The translations under genes and the position numbers were made by a program. Under the pieces are notes generated by a model. It saw only the letters and a program-made list of their open reading frames with translations. It was not told the DNA's origin and ran no database searches. A stretch of 64,000 nucleotides of DNA from Nocardia goodfellowii. GTDB lineage: Bacteria > Actinomycetota > Actinomycetes > Mycobacteriales > Mycobacteriaceae. The stretch covers positions 2,046,001 to 2,110,000 of the forward strand of contig NZ_JAGGMR010000001.1 in NCBI RefSeq assembly GCF_017875645.1, in the 5' to 3' direction. Positions within the stretch are counted from its first letter, which is position 1. Each line of letters starts with the position of its first letter. This document shows positions 33,704 to 64,000 of this stretch, piece after piece.

Positions 33704-33704
<1 letters not shown>
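15792..33704 (+). CDS. Giant non-ribosomal peptide synthetase 1 (C-A-T x5, then C)
   Basis: A 5,970-aa cytoplasmic assembly-line enzyme. Order: C1 (HHLVLDG at 149), A1, T1 (Ser1006); C2 (HH 1193), A2, T2 (Ser2076); C3 (HH 2296), A3, T3 (Ser3176); C4 (HH 3369), A4, T4 (Ser4251); C5 (HH 4434), A5, T5 (Ser5350); C6 (HH 5538). A tail from about 5868 resembles the beginning of an A domain but stops. C1 resembles the first C domain of EntF and would acylate the first residue if an acyl or aryl donor exists. Predicted residues: Ser, unknown, Ser, Thr, unknown. All C domains have HHxxxDG; no E or MT domain is present. The strong ribosome site fixes ATG 15792. The stop overlaps the next start (TGATG), so the two proteins should be made in equal amounts. 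Confidence 0.95.
15840..18950 (+). other. NRPS module 1: C-A(Ser)-T
   Basis: C1 aligns with the EntF condensation domain rather than with the other C domains here. The A-domain pocket read at the ten GrsA-equivalent positions is DVWHFSLVDK, which is the serine code of EntF. T-domain Ser lies in GGNSLTATQ. Confidence 0.85.
18979..22130 (+). other. NRPS module 2: C-A(unassigned)-T
   Basis: LCL-like C domain (HHIAADGLS). Pocket read as DVWSLALVHK; I know no exact match, so the substrate is left open. T Ser in GGNSLVATQ. Confidence 0.75.
22186..25440 (+). other. NRPS module 3: C-A(Ser)-T
   Basis: The C domain carries a Pro/Ala-rich insertion of about 35 residues just before HHIAADGWS (about 22540-22660). 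Pocket DVWHFSLVDK, serine. Confidence 0.82.
25483..28670 (+). other. NRPS module 4: C-A(Thr)-T
   Basis: The A domain is of a different lineage from its neighbours ([10 protein letters not shown], then [11 protein letters not shown]). Pocket DFWNIGMVHK, the standard threonine code. T Ser in GGSSLLAAK. Confidence 0.88.
28709..31960 (+). other. NRPS module 5: C-A(unassigned)-T with A-domain insertion
   Basis: Pocket DLWHLILVSK, not assigned. The A domain has about 45 extra residues between GEALPP and FNLYGPTE (about 30950-31080), rich in Arg, Gly and Pro. Its C domain and pocket are most similar to those of module 13. Confidence 0.75.
32014..33390 (+). other. NRPS module 6, first half: C6 at the end of NRPS 1
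   Basis: Complete C domain with HHICADGYS. Its cognate A and T domains are on the second protein, so the two polypeptides must associate between C and A. Confidence 0.82.
33393..33701 (+). other. A-domain-like C-terminal fragment of NRPS 1 (candidate docking element)
   Basis: Residues about 5868-5970 read DLPGLIA...[15 protein letters not shown], like the start of an A domain, but the fragment ends after about 100 residues without the adenylation core. It aligns with the N-terminus of NRPS 2. Confidence 0.6.
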
Positions 33705-59167
<25,463 letters not shown>

Positions 59168-59198
59168 ATCCGCAGCATCCCGAGACCACCTGAATAGC

Positions 59199-59239
59199 GG
59201 GGCGCGCCGGCACATCCCCCCTTGCCACCGGCGCGCCCC
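59199..59239. terminator. Bidirectional terminator between NRPS 2 and the regulator genes
   Basis: A perfect 12-bp GC-rich inverted repeat (59199-59210 and 59228-59239, 17-base loop) in the 150-bp gap between two convergent genes. Confidence 0.65.
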
Positions 59240-59317
59240 GCACCCCGGGACGACCCGCATTTCCCGCTCTGGCGCATCCGGCGGCGTGTGTCCGCGGCCG
59301 GGGTGTAGCAGCCGAAG

Positions 59318-60553
59318 TCAGGCCGCGGCGGCCCGGCCGAACAGGATGACCTGCATCAGGTGGATGACCCGTGCGCGGTTGCAGATCGGGTTGCCGGGGC
59401 CGAGCCACTGACCCAGATCGACTACCAGGGCGAGGGCGGCGTGCACCAGGACGCGGGCTTCGGCGGCGGTCAGTTGCGGGCGTACGCCGACGACGAGCTT
59501 GGCCCATTCCTCGACGTTGAGCCGCTGGATGTTGCGCAGCACGGTGCGATCGTCGGCGGGGACGTTGCTGATCTCGGCGTAGTACACGAAGGTCAGTTCG
59601 CGTTCCTCGAACGAACCCGTCACGTACAGCTCGATCAGCTCGGTGAGCGCCTGCTCCGGACCGGCCGCGGCGGCGATGGCGGGACCGATCGCCGCCGAAA
59701 CCCGTTCCGCCGCACGGCGGAACGCGGCCGCGAGAATGTCGCCCTTGCCGCGATAGAACCGGTACACCGCCGAGGAGGCGGGCAGGCCGGCCGCCGTGGC
59801 GATGTCCTCGACGCTCACATTGGGGTAGCCGCGCTCGTGGAACAGTTCGATCGCGCGTTTCAGCAGCAGTTCGTGTTTGAAGGTCAGCGGAACTTCGGAC
59901 GGTCCCGCGGCGTGCGGTTCGGCGCCGATCGGCGGCAGCTCGGACTCGAAGACGGCCGCACAGGCGGAGCGCAGCAGATTCGCCAGCGCCCGAGCGGGCA
60001 CCGAGACGTGGTGATCGGAGATGCTGCCGATCACGCTCAAGGCCGCGGTCGCCAGCACCGCGCGGTCCGCTCCATCCAACTCGGGACGGGTTTCCCCGAG
60101 TAGTCCGCCCAGCACCGCGTAGGTCCGGACCAGATGCTCGATCAGGACTTGATAGTCCTCCGGTTCCAGGTAGCGGCTCTGCCAGCGCAGCAGCGCGGCA
60201 CTGCGCCGATTGGTGATCGACTTGGCGATCAGCGCGTCCACGATGTGCTGAAGCTTGTGTGCCGCAGTGGAACTGAGGAGTTCCGGGGGCAGCCGCACTG
60301 CTTCCGCGCTGAGCGCGCTCAGGCGTAACGCCTCTTCCCGGAACAGGGCGTACTTGCTCGGATAGTGCCGGTACAGCGCGGTGGAGGTGATGTCGAGCCG
60401 GGAGGCGATGTCCTCCATGCTGACGCCGTGATAGCCGAGTGCGCCGAACGCTTCCGCGGAGGCAGCGGCGATCTGGGCGCGCCGATCGCGCGGCCGCCGC
60501 CGCACTCGGGGTGACTCACCTTCCCGCGCGGCGCGGCGATTCTCGGCACTCAT
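59318..60553 (-). CDS. Tandem-domain TetR-family regulator, paralogue A
   Basis: A 411-aa protein, twice the usual TetR length, because two TetR units are joined. The first helix-turn-helix is near residues 26-70 (RRAQIAAASAEAFGALGYHGV to LYRHYPSKYALF), the second near 225-275 (ELLLKRAIELFHERGYPNVSV to VYRFYRGKGDIL). Each is followed by a helical ligand-type domain. Such a monomer could occupy both halves of an operator. It is a close paralogue of the gene at 60680-61921 and lies convergent to NRPS 2. ATG 60553 begins MSAENRR, matching MSVDNRR in the paralogue. Confidence 0.88.
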   Translation of the reverse strand: MSAENRRAAREGESPRVRRRPRDRRAQIAAASAEAFGALGYHGVSMEDIASRLDITSTALYRHYPSKYALFREEALRLSALSAEAVRLPPELLSSTAAHKLQHIVDALIAKSITNRRSAALLRWQSRYLEPEDYQVLIEHLVRTYAVLGGLLGETRPELDGADRAVLATAALSVIGSISDHHVSVPARALANLLRSACAAVFESELPPIGAEPHAAGPSEVPLTFKHELLLKRAIELFHERGYPNVSVEDIATAAGLPASSAVYRFYRGKGDILAAAFRRAAERVSAAIGPAIAAAAGPEQALTELIELYVTGSFEERELTFVYYAEISNVPADDRTVLRNIQRLNVEEWAKLVVGVRPQLTAAEARVLVHAALALVVDLGQWLGPGNPICNRARVIHLMQVILFGRAAAA

Positions 60554-60656
60554 CCCGCGATGCTATCGCACACCGACAGTGGAACAGCGCGTTACAACAA
60601 AGCTCTGAGAGGGCGCGGAGCTTGGCTTCTCATAAAATTCTGTAAAGAATCAGCGT

Positions 60657-60682
60657 TAACATTGACCGGCGACCGTTCGTTA
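60657..60682. promoter_or_regulatory. TAACATTG-N11-TTCGTTA element, copy 1
   Basis: TAACATTG (60657-60664) and TTCGTTA (60676-60682) separated by 11 bases; the outer TAAC and GTTA are inverted repeats. It lies about 105 bp before the start of the tandem-domain TetR gene at 59318-60553 and overlaps the stop codon of its paralogue. An identical arrangement occurs at 61998-62023. Confidence 0.6.
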
Positions 60683-61921
60683 CCTTCCGAGCCGTCCGAA
60701 CAGCACCAGTTCCATCAGCGCGCACACTCGCGGCTGCCCCGCGAACGGTTCCGCGTCGAAGGCCCGCCCCAGATCCACCACGAGCGCGAACGCCGCGTGG
60801 ATCAGGAACCGCGCCTCGGCGGGGGAGAGTTCCGGGCGCACCTCGCGCAGCAGCCGCGCCCACTCCTCGACGCTGAGACGCTGGATATTGCGCAGCACCG
60901 TCCGGTCCTCCGGCGGAACATGCTGGAACTCGGTGTAATACACGAAGGTCAGGTCGCGCTCGGCGAACGAGCCGGAGACGTAGTGGGTGATCAGGGCGCG
61001 CAGCGCCGCCTCGGGGCTGTCCGCCGCGGCGACCGCCGGGCCGATCGCGCCGGAGACCCGCTCGGCGGCCCGCCGGAATGCCGCGGACAGCAGATCGGAC
61101 TTGCCGCGATAGAACCGGTACACCGCCGAAGCTGCGGAAAGCCCTGCGGCAGTGGCGATTTCCTCGACACTGACATTGGGGTAGCCGCGCTCGTGGAACA
61201 ATTCCACCGCTTTGCGCAGCAGCAGCTCGTGCTTGAACGAATCCGGGATCTCCGCGGCGACAAGCGGTTCGGCCACCTCGGCGGGCGGCAACTCGGCTTC
61301 GGCCACCGTCCAGCACGCCGAACTCAACAGGCGGGCAAGCTGTTTGGCGGGCAGGGTGGCGTGGTGGTCGGCGATGCTCGTGATGGTGCTCAGCAGCGCC
61401 AGGCGCAGCACGCGACGGTCGTCCTCGGCGAGTTCCGGTCGCAGCGCGGACAATTCGGCGCCGAGCGCATCGAGCACCTGGCTTTGCAGTCCGGACAAGG
61501 TCTGCTGATCCTGCGGTTCCAGGTAGCGCCCCTCCCAGCGCACGAGGGTGACGCTGGCGCGGTTCTCGATGGTCGCGCCGATGAGCGCCTCGATCACCTG
61601 ACGCAGCCGCTGTCCGGGCGGAGCCTGCGCGGCGTCCTCGGGTAGCCGCACCGATTCGGCCATCGCGTTGCCGACGCGCAGCAGTTCCTCGCGGAACAGC
61701 GCGTACTTGCTGGGGTAGTGCCGGTACAGCGCGGCTGAACTGATGCCGAGGCCGGAGGCGATGTCCTCCATGCTCACACCGTGATAGCCCAGCGAACCGA
61801 ACGCGGCCGCCGACGCCGCCGCGATCTGCGCGCGCCGATTCTTGGGCCGGCGACGAACCTCCCGTGGTGCCGGGTCGCCGCTGACCGCCTTACGCGCCGT
61901 ACGGCGATTGTCGACACTCAT
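60680..61921 (-). CDS. Tandem-domain TetR-family regulator, paralogue B
   Basis: A 413-aa protein with the same two-unit plan as its neighbour: helix-turn-helix 1 near residues 27-72 (RRAQIAAASAAAFGSLGYHGV to LYRHYPSKYALF) and helix-turn-helix 2 near 230-280 (ELLLRKAVELFHERGYPNVSV to VYRFYRGKSDLL). The recognition helices of the two paralogues are nearly identical, so they may bind the same DNA site, while their ligand domains differ more. Upstream methionines at 61930 and 61948 are in frame, but the paralogue supports 61921. Confidence 0.88.
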   Translation of the reverse strand: MSVDNRRTARKAVSGDPAPREVRRRPKNRRAQIAAASAAAFGSLGYHGVSMEDIASGLGISSAALYRHYPSKYALFREELLRVGNAMAESVRLPEDAAQAPPGQRLRQVIEALIGATIENRASVTLVRWEGRYLEPQDQQTLSGLQSQVLDALGAELSALRPELAEDDRRVLRLALLSTITSIADHHATLPAKQLARLLSSACWTVAEAELPPAEVAEPLVAAEIPDSFKHELLLRKAVELFHERGYPNVSVEEIATAAGLSAASAVYRFYRGKSDLLSAAFRRAAERVSGAIGPAVAAADSPEAALRALITHYVSGSFAERDLTFVYYTEFQHVPPEDRTVLRNIQRLSVEEWARLLREVRPELSPAEARFLIHAAFALVVDLGRAFDAEPFAGQPRVCALMELVLFGRLGR

Positions 61922-61997
61922 GCCGCACATGGTATCGGCCTGCTCCACGCCGTGATTTGCCCAGGTCGCCGAGCACGGCCGACAAGGTTCGCCTTGC

Positions 61998-62023
61998 TAA
62001 CATTGCGTCTCGCTCATTCGTTA
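61998..62023. promoter_or_regulatory. TAACATTG-N11-TTCGTTA element, copy 2
   Basis: TAACATTG (61998-62005) and TTCGTTA (62017-62023) with the same 11-base spacing as copy 1, 77 bp before the tandem TetR paralogue B and directly before the divergent lipoprotein gene. The spacer sequences differ, so conservation is limited to the two boxes. Confidence 0.62.
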
Positions 62024-62033
62024 AGGACCTGAT

Positions 62034-62405
62034 GTGCAGAAGCTCTTCCTCGTCACCGCGGTGGCTGTCGCCGCGGTGAGCCTCGCCGCGTGTGGCGGCG
62101 ATATCGCGACCGCCGCTCCCGCCACATCCGAGCCCCCCGCCGGCCCTACCACCGCCGCGCCGAGCAGCACCGTCGAGCCCGCCGCCGTGATCATGATCGA
62201 CCCCGACGGCGACAAATGGAACCGCGCCCGCACCATCCGCGAAGCGCGCCAATTGGCCGAATCGGTCCGCGAAGCGGGCACTCAGCTGCCCGCCAATTTC
62301 TGCGAGCAGGGCTATATCGAAGGTCTGGAGGGCGGCGGCCAGTTCCCGTCCGGCCGGCAGGCATGGTTGGACGCCTGTGAAGAAGGTGTCCGGCAGGCGG
62401 GCTGA
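62034..62405 (+). CDS. Small secreted lipoprotein
   Basis: A 123-aa protein with a lipoprotein signal: basic MQK, hydrophobic LFLVTAVAVAAVSL and lipobox LAAC with Cys20. A Pro/Ala/Thr-rich linker (about 24-55) leads to a small C-terminal domain with two Cys residues (NFCEQG and LDACEEG) that could form a disulphide. It should be anchored on the outer face of the membrane. The start is GTG 62034, after AAGGA. Its promoter overlaps or abuts the TAACATTG element. Confidence 0.78.
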   Translation: MQKLFLVTAVAVAAVSLAACGGDIATAAPATSEPPAGPTTAAPSSTVEPAAVIMIDPDGDKWNRARTIREARQLAESVREAGTQLPANFCEQGYIEGLEGGGQFPSGRQAWLDACEEGVRQAG

Positions 62406-62420
62406 CCATATCGTTGAGGT

Positions 62421-63002
62421 ATGGCCGGGATCGGGCGCTGGTGTGGCATTGCCACCGGGCCGCTGTTCGTGGCCACGTTTCTCATCGCTGGGGCGCTGCG
62501 GCCGGAATACGACCCGAGCCGCCACCCGGTCAGCGGACTCGCCCTCGGACCCGGCGGCTGGGTGCAGACAGCCGGCTTCATCGTCTGCGGTGTGCTCGGG
62601 CTCGTTTTCGCGACAGCCCTCTGGTGGGACAGCGAGGTAACCGCAATCCTGGTGGCGCTCTGGGCAATTGGGATGATCGGCGCGGGCTGCTTCGCCACCG
62701 ACCCCATCGGGGGATACCCGCCGGGCGCACCGCCCGGCGACGGCAGCGTGCACAACCTGTTCGCCGCGATGATGGTCCTCGGCCTCACCCTGGCCTGCGC
62801 CGCCGCCCTCGGCCGCCGCGGCTGGCCCTGGCGCCTCTACACCGCCCTGTCAGCCACCCTCTCCGCGCTCGCCTTCGCCCTCGCGGCCGCCGGCTTCTCC
62901 GGCGCCCCCGATCTCGTCGACACCGCGGGCCTCTGGCAACGCATAGCCATCATCACGGGCTGGACATGGTTGACCACCCTGGCCCTGCGCTCGACCGGCT
63001 AG
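62421..63002 (+). CDS. DUF998-family membrane protein
   Basis: A 193-aa protein with about six hydrophobic segments. The motifs HPVSGLALGPGGWVQTAG and CFATDPIGGYPPG...GSVHNLFA are those of DUF998, a family of integral membrane proteins without a known function. It starts 15 bases after the lipoprotein gene and may be in the same unit. Confidence 0.82.
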   Translation: MAGIGRWCGIATGPLFVATFLIAGALRPEYDPSRHPVSGLALGPGGWVQTAGFIVCGVLGLVFATALWWDSEVTAILVALWAIGMIGAGCFATDPIGGYPPGAPPGDGSVHNLFAAMMVLGLTLACAAALGRRGWPWRLYTALSATLSALAFALAAAGFSGAPDLVDTAGLWQRIAIITGWTWLTTLALRSTG

Positions 63003-63023
63003 CCGCGCGGCCGCCTCTGCCGG

Positions 63024-63455
63024 CTATTCGCCCGCATTGCTGTCATACGTCGAAATCCCCAGCTTTCTACTGACTTCCAAGAGATTCCGGTCTCCCGAAG
63101 CGAGGACGAGATCCTCGTCTTCCAGTGTGTCGGCCGAGGCGCAGTGCACGGCGTCGTATCCACGCAAACCGAACAGCTCGGCCAGCTCCGCGGCGCGGAC
63201 GGTCAACGCTTCACTTACTTCGATCACTTCTATCTGCGGCCACAGCTCCGCCAGCAGCCGACGGCACGCGGCATGCTCGGCAGCGTCCAAGCGGCCCAAG
63301 CGTTGCGCTCGGGCAAGCGCCGCAGCTGATTCGACGTAGAGCAACCGGGTAGAAACCACGTCGTCGGCGTCGATCCAGAACCTGGTGCACGCCGCGCTGC
63401 TCGGCTCCTCGACCAGCAGGGGAACGAAGGCGGAGGTGTCCAGATAGCCGATCAT
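63024..63455 (-). CDS. vapC: PIN-domain toxin, VapC family
   Basis: A 143-aa PIN-domain RNase. The acidic active-site residues are present: Asp6 in YLDTSAF, Glu in YVESAAAL near 42, Asp in GYDAVHCAS near 100 and Asp in ASGDRNLL near 120. Family role: cutting tRNA or rRNA when free of its antitoxin. The start overlaps the antitoxin stop by 4 bases. Confidence 0.88.
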   Translation of the reverse strand: MIGYLDTSAFVPLLVEEPSSAACTRFWIDADDVVSTRLLYVESAAALARAQRLGRLDAAEHAACRRLLAELWPQIEVIEVSEALTVRAAELAELFGLRGYDAVHCASADTLEDEDLVLASGDRNLLEVSRKLGISTYDSNAGE

Positions 63456-63706
63456 CGGCGCTGCTCGTCGATGAGATCGCTGACGATCCCCTTCGCCTTG
63501 ATCGGCTCCGGGGGCACCTCCTTCTTCTTACGTGCGGCTTGAACCAAGCCCTCGCTACGAAGTTGCTCCAGCCTGGTGGGGCGCCCGACCGGAACGATTC
63601 GAGCGATCGGCTTTCCGTGATCGGTGACGGTGACTGTCCGGCCTGAGCGCACCTCGGCCAACTGACGGCTGAGGCTATCCCGCAATTCCCTGATGCCGAT
63701 CTCCAT
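63452..63706 (-). CDS. vapB: Phd/YefM-type antitoxin of the VapBC pair
   Basis: An 84-aa protein. The N-terminus (IGIRELRDSLSRQLAEVRSG then VTVTDHGKPIARIVP) is the DNA-binding fold of Phd/YefM antitoxins; the C-terminal tail should wrap the toxin. The start at 63706 is supported by AGGAG upstream and by the family N-terminus; the in-frame methionine at 63751 is less likely. The pair is usually autoregulated. Confidence 0.86.
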   Translation of the reverse strand: MEIGIRELRDSLSRQLAEVRSGRTVTVTDHGKPIARIVPVGRPTRLEQLRSEGLVQAARKKKEVPPEPIKAKGIVSDLIDEQRR

Positions 63707-63760
63707 GACAGCTCCTAGTGTGGCCACATTTGTTCTACCGATAGTAGCCACCTCGCGCTG

Positions 63761-64000
63761 TTATGGAGTGGATTGCCGCTGTTGGGCGTACCAATCCAGC
63801 AGGTCGGGGTTGTCGACGGCGCTGCGTTCTACGACGCGGGCGGGGTCGGCGCCCTGGAAGAGCTTTTTGATGGGGACCTCGAGTTTCTTGCCGGTGCGGG
63901 TGTGCGGGATTCCGGGGGCGAGCAGGATTTCGTCGGGGACGTGGCGGGGGGAGACCTCGGTGCGGATGGTGGTGTTGATGCGGGTCTTCAGGTCGTCGGT
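63761..64000 (-). CDS. Acetoacetyl-CoA synthetase, C-terminal end (partial)
   Basis: The last 79 codons, running off the right edge. The segment SPRHVPDEILLAPGIPHTRTGKKLEVPIKKL contains the C-terminal catalytic Lys motif of acyl-CoA synthetases and best fits acetoacetate-CoA ligase, ending in LLDWYAQ. Reaction: ATP-dependent formation of acetoacetyl-CoA from acetoacetate. Confidence 0.75.
   Translation of the reverse strand, partial: TDDLKTRINTTIRTEVSPRHVPDEILLAPGIPHTRTGKKLEVPIKKLFQGADPARVVERSAVDNPDLLDWYAQQRQSTP

Overview
The window looks like the chromosome of a high-GC actinobacterium of the mycolic-acid group (Corynebacteriales), most probably Nocardia or a close relative. The evidence is a mycofactocin locus, a KshB-type steroid monooxygenase reductase, many TetR regulators, SPW-type membrane proteins and giant NRPS genes with GC-rich codon use throughout. 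No tRNA, rRNA, CRISPR array, transposase or phage gene was seen.

Left flank (1-8300): a truncated FAD/NAD ferredoxin reductase; an SPW membrane protein translationally coupled to a TetR regulator, with a palindromic operator upstream; an alpha/beta hydrolase between two paralogous 95-aa zinc-ribbon proteins; a stand-alone second-copy-type EF-G with a perfect hairpin terminator; an AlkD-like DNA glycosylase; and kshB.

Mycofactocin block (8300-15460): a divergent TetR gene of a non-canonical type, then mftA (34 aa ending IDGMCGVY), one ORF that fuses MftB to MftC, mftF and mftG, and a GAF-domain regulator. No mftD or mftE lies in the window; the place they usually occupy is a 158-bp spacer. 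Matching 14-bp palindromes of the form TnGAACGTGTTTCA sit before kshB and before mftA, which suggests shared control.

NRPS block (15792-59167): two start/stop-overlapping genes of 5,970 and 8,487 aa encode 13 C, 13 A and 13 T domains and one terminal thioesterase. There are no epimerisation or methyltransferase domains. Specificity residues read off the A domains give Ser at positions 1, 3, 6 and 10 and Thr at 4; the other eight are not assigned with confidence. The two proteins are split between C6 and A6, and each side of the split carries a related 90-aa fragment resembling the start of an A domain, a candidate docking pair. No MbtH-like protein, phosphopantetheinyl transferase, acyl ligase or exporter is encoded in the window.

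Right flank (59199-64000): a convergent terminator, two adjacent paralogous regulators each carrying two TetR helix-turn-helix domains, each preceded by the same TAACATTG-N11-TTCGTTA element; a small lipoprotein; a DUF998 membrane protein; a VapBC-type toxin-antitoxin pair; and the C-terminus of an acetoacetyl-CoA synthetase.
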